Below the pieces are notes generated by a model. The model saw only the letters and a program-made list of their open reading frames with translations. It was not told where the DNA came from and searched no databases. DNA of 32,428 nucleotides from Bacteroidaceae bacterium (GTDB lineage Bacteria > Bacteroidota > Bacteroidia > Bacteroidales > Bacteroidaceae), in the NCBI GenBank assembly GCA_017517605.1, contig JAFWYQ010000085.1, positions 1 through 32,428 on the forward strand, given 5' to 3'. Position 1 is the stretch's first letter. Each line of letters starts with the position of its first letter. Shown here in pieces: positions 15,928-24,224 of the stretch. Both the position numbers and the translations under genes were made by a program.

Positions 15928-16662
15928 ATGAATAAAACAATGAAACATTTCTATACTCTCCGCAAAGCCGCCATGCTTTTCCTCCTTGCAGGAAGCCTCT
16001 TCACAGCCAAGGCACAGATGAATACACAGATAACCGATTATCGCAATAATTTGGCCATCGGATTCAACGGAGGAGCCACCTTCAATAGTGTAACATTCTC
16101 GCCAAGCATCAAGCAGACGATGCAACAAGGCTTTGTAGGTGGTTTTACCGCGCGCTACATCAGCGAAAAGTATTTCGCCATGATTTGTGGTCTTCAGATA
16201 GAAGCCAACTTCAGCCAACGCGGATGGAAGGAAAAGATTGAGGACGGCACAGGTAATACTTACCAACGCACGCTAAACTATGTGGAAATCCCCTTCCTTG
16301 CCCACCTTGCCTTTGGCGCAGATGACCGTGGCGCACGCTTCTTCATCAATGCAGGCCCCCAATTCAGTTTCTTCCTCAACGACAAGGAAGAGTATGGAGG
16401 TTTACAACCATGGGACCCCAGCCATCGTCCGAACAATGTCACCCACCAATACGGTAAATCGGTAGAGAACAAATTTGAATACGGTATCACCGGTGGACTC
16501 GGCCTCGAAGTACGCACCGGCATCGGCAATTTCCTCCTCGAAGGCCGCTATTACTATGGCCTCTCCGACATCTACGGCAATAGCAAGAAGGACTATTTCT
16601 CCCGCTCAGGACTTTCCACTATTTATGGCAAAGTCACATACTTGTTCGACTTGACAAAATAA
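15928..16662 (+). CDS. PorT-family outer-membrane beta-barrel protein
   Basis: About 244 residues. I prefer the ATG at 15928 (or 15940) over the upstream TTG at 15916, because these begin just before a signal peptide ending LFTAKA-Q. The mature protein has alternating amphipathic strands (LAIGFNGGATFNSV, GFVGGFTARYISEKYFAMICGLQIEANFSQRGW, and YVEIPFLAHLAFG) and ends with an aromatic-rich strand and final VTYLFDLTK. This pattern matches PorT-like outer-membrane barrels common in Bacteroidales, where PorT itself supports type IX secretion; many paralogues have no known role. It follows the LysM gene and could link wall and outer membrane. Confidence 0.8.
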   Translation: MNKTMKHFYTLRKAAMLFLLAGSLFTAKAQMNTQITDYRNNLAIGFNGGATFNSVTFSPSIKQTMQQGFVGGFTARYISEKYFAMICGLQIEANFSQRGWKEKIEDGTGNTYQRTLNYVEIPFLAHLAFGADDRGARFFINAGPQFSFFLNDKEEYGGLQPWDPSHRPNNVTHQYGKSVENKFEYGITGGLGLEVRTGIGNFLLEGRYYYGLSDIYGNSKKDYFSRSGLSTIYGKVTYLFDLTK

Positions 16663-16692
16663 AAGGAAATACATATTTATCGTTCCCCAAAT

Positions 16693-16729
16693 AATCCCTG
16701 CAAACGATTTTTAATCCGTAGCGGGGATT
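16693..16729 (+). terminator. Possible terminator after the PorT-like gene
   Basis: AATCCCTGC (16693-16701) pairs with GCGGGGATT (16721-16729) with one G.T pair; the loop is 19 nt and a T-rich stretch follows. The long loop lowers confidence. Confidence 0.4.
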
Positions 16730-16797
16730 TGTTGTATGCATAATACTCTACTCATTAAATAAAGGGAACACAATATATAGTAAGGATATGTATTGTA

Positions 16798-16958
16798 TTG
16801 AGATACGGATGTTGTGGCTTGAAGATACGGTTCTTAACGGTTGAAGATTTGCATCTTCTATTTGTTTCAAACGATTGGCATTCTTTAGCTGAAAGAATGG
16901 TAATCTTACGTACTGAAGAATGGTAATCTTACGTACTGAAGAATGCAATCGTACGTGG
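16798..16958. repeat. Seven degenerate 21-24-nt tandem units
   Basis: Units begin at about 16798, 16819, 16841, 16865, 16889, 16913 and 16936, each opening with TTGA, TTTC or CTGAA. The last three are close copies built on GAATGGTAATCTTACGTA. The third forms a perfect 6-bp stem GAAGAT/ATCTTC with a 4-nt loop; the others are weaker palindromes. The region is non-coding, between the convergent PorT-like gene and nqrF. Period and hairpin style resemble the array at 1944-2160, but the sequence is unrelated. Confidence 0.7.
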
Positions 16959-17001
16959 TAATATTATACGGGTAACAAACTAACAACAAGAAAAGCCGAA
17001 A

Positions 17002-17040
17002 GAAGAAGGGCGTGACAGTAATTCTGACACACCCTTCTTC
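17002..17040. terminator. Bidirectional terminator hairpin between the PorT-like gene and nqrF
   Basis: 17-nt arms (17002-17018 and 17024-17040) pair at 15 of 17 positions with loop TAATT. The G/C-rich part is GAAGGGCGTG against CACACCCTTC, and both outer flanks give T-rich tails (CTTCTTCTTTT on the plus strand and CTTCTTCTTTC on the minus strand). It is 22 bp past the nqrF stop codon and is the best terminator of the nqr operon. Confidence 0.8.
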
Positions 17041-17061
17041 TTTTAGAAAGATTATAAATGA

Positions 17062-18330
17062 TTATCCTCCAAAGTTATCGTACATGATAGAGCTTTCCTC
17101 TACGCCGAGGTCGGTGAGCATAGCCACCACGGCCTTCGACATGGGACCGGGGCCACACATGTAGTACTCGATGTCTTCGGGGGCTTCGTGATCCTTCAGG
17201 TAAGTGTTCAGCATCACCTGGTGAACGAAGCCTGCGGTGTACTTCACGCCAGCTGCATCGGCAGCAGGGTCGGGACGGTCGAGTGCCAAGTGGAAGTGGA
17301 AGTTGGGGAAATCCTTCTCCAATCCGAGGAAGTCTTCGAGGTAGAACACTTCGTTCAAGGCACGTGCACCATAGAAGTAGTGCATTTCGCGATCGGTTGT
17401 GTGGAGAGTCTTGGTCATGTGCATAATCTGTGCACGGAGGGGAGCCATACCGGCACCACCACCAACCCAAATCATTTCGCGCTTGGAGTCGAAGTGCGGA
17501 TGGAAGTCTCCGTAAGGACCACTCATGATTACCTTGTCGCCGGGCTTCAGGGTAAAGATGTATGATGAAGCGATACCGGGGTTCACATCCATGAATCCGC
17601 TACGGTCGGCCTTCATAGGCGGAGTAGCAATACGCACGGTCAGCATGAACACGTTACCCTCGGCAGGATAGTTGGCCATAGAGTAAGCACGCACGGTCTC
17701 CTCGGGATTGACACACTTCAAGGGGAAGAGGCCGAACTTCTCCCATGCAGGCAGATATTCGTCGCCAATGAGGCCCTTGTCGATGTCCTTGTCATAATCC
17801 ATAGAGAATGCAGGAATCTTGATCTGTGCATACGAACCGGGGAGGAAGTCCATCTGAGCACCTTCGGGAAGCTGCACCTTGAACTCCTTGATGAAGGTTG
17901 CCACGTTCTTGTTGCTGATAACAGTACATTCGTACTCCTTCACACCCATAACGCTTTCGTCAACCTTGATGCCGAGGTCACCCTTCACCTTGCACTGGCA
18001 AGCCAGACGCCAGTTGTCCTTAATCTGCTTGCGGGTAAAGTGTCCCTTCTCTGAATCGAGGATTTCGCCACCGCCTTCTACTACCTGGCATTTGCACTGG
18101 CCGCACGAGCCCTTACCGCCACAAGCAGAAGAGAGGTAGATGCCCTGTGCCGAGAGGGTGTTGAGCAAGCTGCTACCCTGCTCCACTGATACGGTGTCCT
18201 TACCATTGATGGTAATGTTCACATTGCCGCTGGGCGACAAATACTTCTTTGCTACGAGCAACATAATCACCAAGATAAGTACAATGGTGAGAAATACTCC
18301 GATGCTCGCTAATATTAAATTCATATCCAT
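17062..18330 (-). CDS. nqrF: Na+-translocating NADH:quinone reductase subunit F
   Basis: A 422-residue NADH-oxidising subunit. One N-terminal TM helix (about 6-27) anchors it. A plant-type 2Fe-2S ferredoxin domain uses Cys70, Cys76, Cys79 and Cys111. The FAD-binding motif RAYSMANYP lies at 214-222 and the NADH-binding GGGAGMAPLRAQ at 290-301; the chain ends DNFGG as in the family. It passes electrons from NADH via FAD and 2Fe-2S to the rest of the complex. Last gene of the operon, separated from nqrE by a 120-bp repeated spacer. Confidence 0.97.
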   Translation of the reverse strand: MDMNLILASIGVFLTIVLILVIMLLVAKKYLSPSGNVNITINGKDTVSVEQGSSLLNTLSAQGIYLSSACGGKGSCGQCKCQVVEGGGEILDSEKGHFTRKQIKDNWRLACQCKVKGDLGIKVDESVMGVKEYECTVISNKNVATFIKEFKVQLPEGAQMDFLPGSYAQIKIPAFSMDYDKDIDKGLIGDEYLPAWEKFGLFPLKCVNPEETVRAYSMANYPAEGNVFMLTVRIATPPMKADRSGFMDVNPGIASSYIFTLKPGDKVIMSGPYGDFHPHFDSKREMIWVGGGAGMAPLRAQIMHMTKTLHTTDREMHYFYGARALNEVFYLEDFLGLEKDFPNFHFHLALDRPDPAADAAGVKYTAGFVHQVMLNTYLKDHEAPEDIEYYMCGPGPMSKAVVAMLTDLGVEESSIMYDNFGG

Positions 18331-18450
18331 AATCTTTTTCTTTAATTTGCTAATGTGATAAATCTGCCAATTTGCTAATCACTGGTCTTCAGACTTTGTT
18401 TTTATGCCCCAACATTGGCACATCTGCACATTGACATATTAGCACATTAT
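18331..18450 (-). repeat. nqr intra-operon spacer element, copy 1 (E/F junction)
   Basis: Homologous to the spacers at 19048-19175 and 21697-21822. It opens (plus strand) with TAATTTGCTAATGTGAT, has a central short hairpin (GTCT/AGAC) followed by TTTTATGC, and ends in octamers with ACAT-type starts at 18412, 18420, 18428, 18436 and 18444. Left (GCTAATGTG) and right (CACATTAGC-like) ends can pair. Confidence 0.75.
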
Positions 18451-19047
18451 TTAGATTTTCAAACCAGAGAAACACATGAATGCCATAGCCATGAGACCTA
18501 CGGTGATGAATGTAATACCAAGTCCCTTCAAGGGAGCGGGCACATCAGAGTAAGCCAACTTCTCGCGGATAGCGGCAAGGCCGACAATAGCAAGTAACCA
18601 ACCGATACCTGAACCTGCTGCATAGCTGAATACTTCACCCATGTCGCCAAACTGACGTTGTTGCATGAAGAGCGATGCACCCATGATGGCACAGTTTACA
18701 GCAATCAACGGAAGGAAGATACCGAGCGAAGCATACAACGAGGGGCTGAAACGCTCAACAATCATTTCCACCAATTGTACGATGGCTGCGATAACGGCAA
18801 TAAAGAGAATCAGGCTAAGGAAGCTGAGGTCAACACCCTCAACCAATGCATTGGCCTTGAGCACATAATTTTCCAACAGATAGTTGACCGGGAGAGTCAC
18901 CAACAACACGAAGGTAACAGCGATACCCAAGCCAAGAGCTGTCTTTACGTTCTTAGATACTGCCAAGTAGGAACACATTCCCAAGAAGTAGGCGAATATC
19001 ATGTTGTCCACGAAGATGGACTTGACAAATAAACTTAAATATTCCAT
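18451..19047 (-). CDS. nqrE: Na+-translocating NADH:quinone reductase subunit E
   Basis: A 198-residue integral-membrane subunit with six hydrophobic segments, homologous to NqrD and RnfA/E. The start [20 protein letters not shown] and the segment [20 protein letters not shown] are characteristic; the conserved Cys in LGMCSY belongs to the intramembrane iron site shared with NqrD. Flanked on both sides by repeated spacers, unlike the tightly packed B-C-D part. Confidence 0.97.
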   Translation of the reverse strand: MEYLSLFVKSIFVDNMIFAYFLGMCSYLAVSKNVKTALGLGIAVTFVLLVTLPVNYLLENYVLKANALVEGVDLSFLSLILFIAVIAAIVQLVEMIVERFSPSLYASLGIFLPLIAVNCAIMGASLFMQQRQFGDMGEVFSYAAGSGIGWLLAIVGLAAIREKLAYSDVPAPLKGLGITFITVGLMAMAFMCFSGLKI

Positions 19048-19175
19048 ACGTTATTTATTAATTTGCTAATGTGATGAATTTGCCAATTAGCCAATCATTG
19101 GCCTACGGCCTTTGGTTTTATACACATTATTTTTATTTGCATATTAGCACATTTGCATATTAGCACATTGGCACA
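19048..19175 (-). repeat. nqr intra-operon spacer element, copy 2 (D/E junction)
   Basis: Same element as at 18331 and 21697. The central hairpin is GGCC/GGCC around TAC. The right part holds repeats of GCATATTAGCACATTT type. Its last CACATTA overlaps the nqrD stop codon (TAA, 19176-19178), so the repeat runs right to the gene end. Confidence 0.8.
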
Positions 19176-19814
19176 TTAATTACTACTTTCTTGCAATTCG
19201 GGATTCTTGGCACGCTGATACCAGATGATGCAAGCCACAATGATGAGAGCCATAGGAGGCATCAGCATAAGGCCGTTGTTCAAGTATCCAGCTTCGTAAG
19301 CCACTTCAGGGATAATACGAATACCGAAAAGGGTACCTGAACCCAACAACTCGCGGAAGAAAGCCACGATAATCAAAATCTTGGCGTATCCAAGACCATT
19401 ACCTATACCATCGAGACATGACTCCCAAGGACCATTCTGCATGGCAAAAGCCTCAAGGCGTCCCATCAAGATACAATTGGTAATGATAAGACCTACGTAA
19501 ACAGAAAGCTGTACACTCACGTCATAAGCAAAAGCCTTCAGAATCTCACTTACAATAGTTACCAATGCGGCTACAACCACCAACTGAACGATGATACGGA
19601 TACGGTTGGGAATTGTGTTACGCAACAGAGAGATGACCACGTTAGCAAAAGCCGTAATCACGGTCACAGAAAGTCCCATCACGATGGCCGGCTCCAACTG
19701 AGCTGTTACGGCCAAGGCTGAACAGATACCGAGCACCTGTACGGTTACAGGGTTGTTCAAACCAAGCGGAGTAAAGAGAACTTCTTTATTCTTTTTTGAA
19801 AACAATTGACTCAT
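19176..19814 (-). CDS. nqrD: Na+-translocating NADH:quinone reductase subunit D
   Basis: A 212-residue integral-membrane subunit, six hydrophobic segments. LGICSALAVTAQLEPAIVMG contains the conserved Cys of the iron site shared with NqrE; TNCILMGRLEAFAM is the second conserved inverted-repeat half with its Cys. It starts 19 bp after the nqrC reading frame and, unusually here, has a clear Shine-Dalgarno sequence. Confidence 0.97.
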   Translation of the reverse strand: MSQLFSKKNKEVLFTPLGLNNPVTVQVLGICSALAVTAQLEPAIVMGLSVTVITAFANVVISLLRNTIPNRIRIIVQLVVVAALVTIVSEILKAFAYDVSVQLSVYVGLIITNCILMGRLEAFAMQNGPWESCLDGIGNGLGYAKILIIVAFFRELLGSGTLFGIRIIPEVAYEAGYLNNGLMLMPPMALIIVACIIWYQRAKNPELQESSN

Positions 19815-19824
19815 ATTCTATTTT

Positions 19825-19830
19825 CTCCTT
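19825..19830 (-). promoter_or_regulatory. Shine-Dalgarno site of nqrD
   Basis: The minus strand reads AAGGAG 10 nt before the nqrD ATG. Strong sites are rare in this window, so it may let ribosomes load independently of nqrC, which matters because nqrC translation should stop early. Confidence 0.6.
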
Positions 19831-19833
19831 ATA

Positions 19834-20505
19834 TTATTTAGTTAAAAACTTCTCGTAAGGTTTCAAACAATTCTTCAACATGGCATCCACACCGTTTGAA
19901 GTGATTGTACCACCAGAGATACCGTCCACTTCATAATCAGGGTTAGCCACGCGACCGTTCTTCACCACGCTCAAACCTACGTTTGCACCGTCGAACACCT
20001 TCTTGCCAGTAAATTGTCCCTGAAACTTGGGTGTTGTGATTTCTGCGCCAAGGCCAGGAGTTTCACCTTGATGAGAGAAATAAACACCATAAACAGTGTT
20101 TCTGTCGTCATTCTAGCCGATGTATCCCCAGATGGGTCCCCAAAGACCTGCACCATAAACAGGGATGACATACTTCTTGACACCATCGACTTCGCACTCA
20201 AACACGTGCAGACGTCCTTCGGCAATCTCACCTTTATAGTTGGTGTTGAACGCACCGTCGTTAGCGACAAGTGAACCGTCGGCCTGCATCAGCATATCAC
20301 CCTTCACGTATGTGTTGTAAGCAGCCTCAGCATCTTCTACATCAGCAATGTTGAGAGCAGCCAAAATCTGCTTCTTGGTATCCAATTCTACATTCTTGTT
20401 CTGTATGTCTTTCAATGAAGAGCTAACAAAAGCAAGCAGGAATGCTACGATAATAACCATTACCGAAGCATAGATGATTGTATAGCTATTACTATTTGTA
20501 TTCAT
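19834..20505 (-). pseudogene. nqrC: Na+-NQR subunit C interrupted by an in-frame TAG at codon 131
   Basis: The frame runs from ATG 20503-20505 to TAA 19834-19836, 223 codons, which is a normal full length. Codon 131 (20113-20115) is TAG. Before it: an N-terminal TM helix (about 8-30) and periplasmic domain up to GLWGPIWGYIG. After it, in the same frame and without any other stop: NDDRNTVYG, GETPGLGAEI and SGGTITS (197-203), where Thr200 is the covalent FMN attachment site. The 130-residue product would lack this site. TAG also ends nqrA, potD and the LysM gene, so it is not generally recoded. By alignment to V. cholerae NqrC from memory, the lost residue should be hydrophobic, so TTG to TAG is the simplest change. 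A sequencing or assembly error is a serious alternative. Confidence 0.85.
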
Positions 20506-20520
20506 ATCTTTTTCCTGTAA

Positions 20521-21696
20521 TTATTTGTTAGTATTCAAACGTTTCACACGACGATTGATGTTGCTCTGTACTACGTAGTAGTCAATCAGCGGAGCAAATA
20601 CGTTCATCAACAGGATGGCAAGCATCATACCTTCGGGATAACCGGGGTTGAGCACACGGATGATAACCGCCATAGCTCCCACGAGGAAACCGAAGATGAA
20701 CTTACCTGTCTCAGTACGTGCAGAGGTCACAGGGTCAGTCGCCATGAATACGGCACCGAAACAGAAGCCACCAAGTACGAGATGCTGATACCAAGGCATT
20801 TGAGCCATGAAGTTTCCTTCAGGACCACAAACATTGAAGATAAGTCCCATTACGGCACCACCAACGAATACGCTAAGCATGGTCTTCCAGCTGGCCACAC
20901 CACTCCACAAGAGGAGGATAGCACCAAGAAGAATGGCAACAACACTTGTTTCACCGATTGAACCAGGGATAAAGCCCCACACCATATTCATATCGAAAGC
21001 CGGTACGCCCACGGTAGCAGCTTGGCCAAGAGCAGTAGCTGCAGTGAATCCATCGGGCAGGTCGGCACCAAGGCCGAAAATACTTTCGGTAGCTACCCAT
21101 ACAGTGTCACCAGACATCTGTGTAGGATAAGCAAAGAAAAGGAACGCGCGCGCTATAAGAGCCACGTTGAACACATTCATACCTGTACCACCAAACACTT
21201 CCTTTGCAAAAATCACCGCGAAAGCAGTAGCTACAGCCAAAATCCACAACGGACAGTTCACGGGTACAATCATCGGAATCAACATACCAGATACGAGGAA
21301 ACCTTCCTGAATTTCTTCGTTCTTCAGTTGGGCAATGATAAACTCGATACCCAAACCTACGATGTAAGAGACGAGAATCTTGGGCAATACGGCCAAGAAG
21401 CCATAACCGAAGACTTCGATGAAGCTGGCACTACTCATTAAGCCTGCGGCTGTGTAGTGCTGATAACCTACGTTGTACATACCAAACAAAAGAGCAGGTA
21501 TCAACGCGATTACCACGAACGACATGATGCGCTTTGAATCAATGGCATCATGAATATTCACGCCATGGCGTGCAGTGGTGTTGGGTACGAACAGGAATGT
21601 TTCGAAACCGTCGAACACCGAACGCAGCGCGTGAAGCTTGCCTCCCTCCTCAAAGTTCGGCTTTATTTTGTCGAGATAATTTCTTAACGCTTTCAT
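20521..21696 (-). CDS. nqrB: Na+-translocating NADH:quinone reductase subunit B
   Basis: A 391-residue integral-membrane subunit with about ten hydrophobic segments. The covalent FMN site is recognisable as DGFTAATALG at 215-224, with Thr221 the expected attachment residue. FEGGTGMNVFNVAL-type quinone-site sequence appears as EVFGGTGMNVFNVAL near 166-180. NqrB forms the sodium channel and quinone-reducing core. It starts 126 bp after nqrA across a repeated spacer and is separated from nqrC by only 15 bp. Confidence 0.97.
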   Translation of the reverse strand: MKALRNYLDKIKPNFEEGGKLHALRSVFDGFETFLFVPNTTARHGVNIHDAIDSKRIMSFVVIALIPALLFGMYNVGYQHYTAAGLMSSASFIEVFGYGFLAVLPKILVSYIVGLGIEFIIAQLKNEEIQEGFLVSGMLIPMIVPVNCPLWILAVATAFAVIFAKEVFGGTGMNVFNVALIARAFLFFAYPTQMSGDTVWVATESIFGLGADLPDGFTAATALGQAATVGVPAFDMNMVWGFIPGSIGETSVVAILLGAILLLWSGVASWKTMLSVFVGGAVMGLIFNVCGPEGNFMAQMPWYQHLVLGGFCFGAVFMATDPVTSARTETGKFIFGFLVGAMAVIIRVLNPGYPEGMMLAILLMNVFAPLIDYYVVQSNINRRVKRLNTNK

Positions 21697-21822
21697 AATT
21701 TATATAATTTGCCAATGTGATGAATTTGCCAATGCGTCAATTATTGGCCTACGACTTTTGTATTATGCACATTATTAGTTCTATTGCTCATTAGCACATT
21801 TCGCACATTAGCACATTAAACA
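21697..21822 (-). repeat. nqr intra-operon spacer element, copy 3 (A/B junction)
   Basis: Opens with TAATTTGCCAATGTGATG, has the central GGCCTACGAC segment, then TATTATGCACATTATTAG and CATTAGCACATTT-type repeats ending just before the nqrA stop codon. It aligns along its length with the copies at 18331 and 19048. Confidence 0.8.
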
Positions 21823-23169
21823 CTATTCCATCTCCTTTCTGAGTGCGTCCAGTCCTTCACGAACAATACGTTGCAACTCCAATTTCGATGAATCAACAAA
21901 CTCACACAGGGCGAAATCCTCAGGAGCCACCTCATAAATACCCAATGCCTCCATACGGTCGATATCGCCAGCAATGATGGCCTTGATAAGATATTCAGGC
22001 ATGATGTCCATGGGGAACACGCGGTCGTACTCGCCACTCATAATCATGTGACGCTCGCCACCCTTCACACGGGTATCAAGGGTATACTCCTTCTTGCCCA
22101 TCAACCAACTGAAGTAACTGCGGCTGGTACTGTATTGGTCAAAGCGAGGCATAATCCAACCCAACATTTCGTGAACATCATCTCCTTCAGGAATAACGGT
22201 CAATTCTGTCGCATGAGCAGCAACGAAACCTTCCAACGATGTCTTATAACCCGTCAGTACGTTTCCATTGATGATACGTAAACTCTTTCCTTCAGCCATG
22301 CGGCCTTTCAACACGCTTTCAATCTTAGCGCCCACCTTCACACGAACGTATGCAGGAGCGTTCACTTCTGAACCTGCCACAGCGATGGTACGTGTAAAAT
22401 CAACACAACCTGTATTGAACAGACGACCGATGAAAATAACCTCCTCAGCGCCCAATGTCCATACCACTTCGCCCTTATTCACAGGAGCGATATTATTAAT
22501 CTGTACACCTACATTACCTGCAGGATGAGGACCGTCGAATACCGTTACGGTCACATTCTTGGCTTGAATCAATGCGGCAGAAGTCTGCTTGGCACTTACA
22601 CTCAAACATGTGGGAGCAATCTTAGCCAACGCATCAAGACCTGTCTGGAAGTCCGCTTCCTGACCATTCAACACATACTCGAACTCGGGAGCCAGAGGCT
22701 GAGAGTCGAATGCAGAAACAAAAATAGCACGCGGAGCTACTTCTGGAGCAGGAACCACGTCATACGGACGTTGCTTGAAGAATGCAAAAAGACCTGCTTC
22801 GAGTAAGGCCTCCTTCACCTGGCCGCCCGAGAGGGCTGACACATCCTTCTTGCCAAAATCAACAACCTCGTTTCCCTCAGCAGCTACACGGATACTCATT
22901 ACCTTACGGCGCGCACCACGCTCCACAAGGGTCACCTTACCGCTAACAGGCGAAACGAATTTTACATCAGGGTGATTCTTGTCAACGAACAAAGCCTCAC
23001 CGGCCTTGACAATCTGCCCTTCCTTGACTACCACCTTGGGAGTGACACCAGTGAAATCATCGGGCACGAGAGCATACTCTGCCGACGGCTTCACATCCAT
23101 CATTTCCCGCGCTGGTTTGCCTTTCAGAGCAATGTCCAAACCTTTACGTAACTTTACTATGTTTGCCAT
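21823..23169 (-). CDS. nqrA: Na+-translocating NADH:quinone reductase subunit A
   Basis: A 448-residue peripheral subunit without TM helices, first gene of the operon. The start MANIVKLRKGLDIALKGKP and GDIDRMEALGIYEVAPEDFALCEFVDSSK-type C-terminal segment (here with ALCEFVDSSKLELQ) are characteristic. The family helps bind quinone and cap the cytoplasmic face. It ends in TAG. An exact -7 promoter element lies 38 bp upstream of the start. Confidence 0.97.
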   Translation of the reverse strand: MANIVKLRKGLDIALKGKPAREMMDVKPSAEYALVPDDFTGVTPKVVVKEGQIVKAGEALFVDKNHPDVKFVSPVSGKVTLVERGARRKVMSIRVAAEGNEVVDFGKKDVSALSGGQVKEALLEAGLFAFFKQRPYDVVPAPEVAPRAIFVSAFDSQPLAPEFEYVLNGQEADFQTGLDALAKIAPTCLSVSAKQTSAALIQAKNVTVTVFDGPHPAGNVGVQINNIAPVNKGEVVWTLGAEEVIFIGRLFNTGCVDFTRTIAVAGSEVNAPAYVRVKVGAKIESVLKGRMAEGKSLRIINGNVLTGYKTSLEGFVAAHATELTVIPEGDDVHEMLGWIMPRFDQYSTSRSYFSWLMGKKEYTLDTRVKGGERHMIMSGEYDRVFPMDIMPEYLIKAIIAGDIDRMEALGIYEVAPEDFALCEFVDSSKLELQRIVREGLDALRKEME

Positions 23170-23206
23170 ATAATTAATAAAATAGTGAATTTATCAATAG
23201 ATGGTG

Positions 23207-23214
23207 CAAATTTA
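23207..23214 (-). promoter_or_regulatory. -7 promoter element of the nqr operon
   Basis: The minus strand reads TAAATTTG, matching TAnnTTTG exactly, 37 bp upstream of the nqrA ATG. No exact -33 TTTG is seen. The remaining part of this 360-bp gap up to 23418 shows nothing I can identify. Confidence 0.55.
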
Positions 23215-23418
23215 CGTAAAAAAGGTCATTCTTTTCCCTTATAATTGAACAAAATTCGGAGAGGAATACGGAATTTTTTCCGCATTCTAATCTCTTATCC
23301 TCTTTTTCTATCTCTTGGCAGAAAGATTGTAATGTTGGGATTGCAAATTCTTTCCCGAAGGCCAGTGTTTCTATTAACGTTCATTTGTCTGTGGATGGCA
23401 AGATTAAAATGTGACACA

Positions 23419-23447
23419 ATTAGTGACCAATTAAATCGGACACTAAT
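23419..23447 (-). terminator. Possible terminator of the pot-channel operon
   Basis: ATTAGTGACC (23419-23428) and GGACACTAAT (23438-23447) pair with one mismatch and a 9-nt loop. It is 84 bp past the channel gene. On the minus strand a short TTTT follows after about 15 nt, so termination is plausible but weak. Confidence 0.4.
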
Positions 23448-23530
23448 GATAAAAATACTGTAACTTCATCCACGTGATTGATACGACCCGCTATACAAGA
23501 AGTAAGTTCTATTTATCGACTAATCGTCAG

Positions 23531-24148
23531 TCACCACTCATTAGCAATGAATCGATAGAGGTTGCATCCAATAAAGTTGCCAAGAACAAGACATGGGTAT
23601 AGAATAAGGACTTCGGCAAAATGAGCGGAAGTGTACTCCCAAGGCACAGCAAGGTAATAGAAAGCATCGGCTACGCAATGAGGAAAACCACAGAGAATAA
23701 AAAGAGGAACTCCGAAAAGAAGAATGAGGGGCTTGCCTGCACGAGCACCTGTAACCACTGTGGTCATAATAAATCCACAACCAATAGCAAGGAGTCCTGC
23801 GCGGAAAGGACCAATATCCAAACGCCCTTCCAATATCTGTTGGGCAGAAGCCGCCAAGTCTATGGGTGAAAGACGGGTAAGCAAAGCCACGAGCAAACAT
23901 CCAATGATGTTTCCAAACAGGACAAGTAACAGAGTTGCAACGGAAGAGAGGATACACGAATGCCCCTCATCATCACGAAATGGAACAAAACCTGCCGTAC
24001 CAGTGTAAAGGCTTAGTTTGTATTGTATCACGGTGAGCAATCCGAACGAGAAGAGGACAGCTCCTACAATGTTGGTTGAGGCCAAATACCCCCACCCTGC
24101 TATAGCGATAGCTATGCCAGAAAGAATGGATGAACGAAGGGTTTTCAT
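23531..24148 (-). CDS. Formate/nitrite transporter (FNT) family channel
   Basis: A 205-residue inner-membrane protein with six hydrophobic segments. The FNT family is recognised from GWGYLASTNIVGAVLFSFGL near the start, KLSLYTGTAG, and GFPHCVADAFYYL, where the His corresponds to the central pore histidine of FocA and Asp sits where FocA has Asn. It is clearly shorter than FocA (about 285), mainly in the N-terminal part. It lies 76 bp downstream of potD on the same strand and is probably read through from the polyamine operon. Which small anion (formate, nitrite, acetate, hydrosulfide) it carries cannot be told. Confidence 0.8.
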   Translation of the reverse strand: MKTLRSSILSGIAIAIAGWGYLASTNIVGAVLFSFGLLTVIQYKLSLYTGTAGFVPFRDDEGHSCILSSVATLLLVLFGNIIGCLLVALLTRLSPIDLAASAQQILEGRLDIGPFRAGLLAIGCGFIMTTVVTGARAGKPLILLFGVPLFILCGFPHCVADAFYYLAVPWEYTSAHFAEVLILYPCLVLGNFIGCNLYRFIANEW

Positions 24149-24224
24149 ATTTATTCAAGATTATTAGTTAATGAATTGACAAGATTACTATAAGTTTATT
24201 ACGAAACTTGCCTTACTTACTCCT

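Noticed and set aside
20113-20115. TAG as a reassigned sense codon
   Set aside because: TAG ends nqrA (21823-21825), potD (24225-24227) and the LysM gene (15862-15864) at the right places, so it is a normal stop here.
23245-23463. Open frame of 72 codons between the FNT gene and nqrA
   Set aside because: It needs a TTG start, resembles no family I know, and overlaps the likely terminator hairpin; treated as non-coding.
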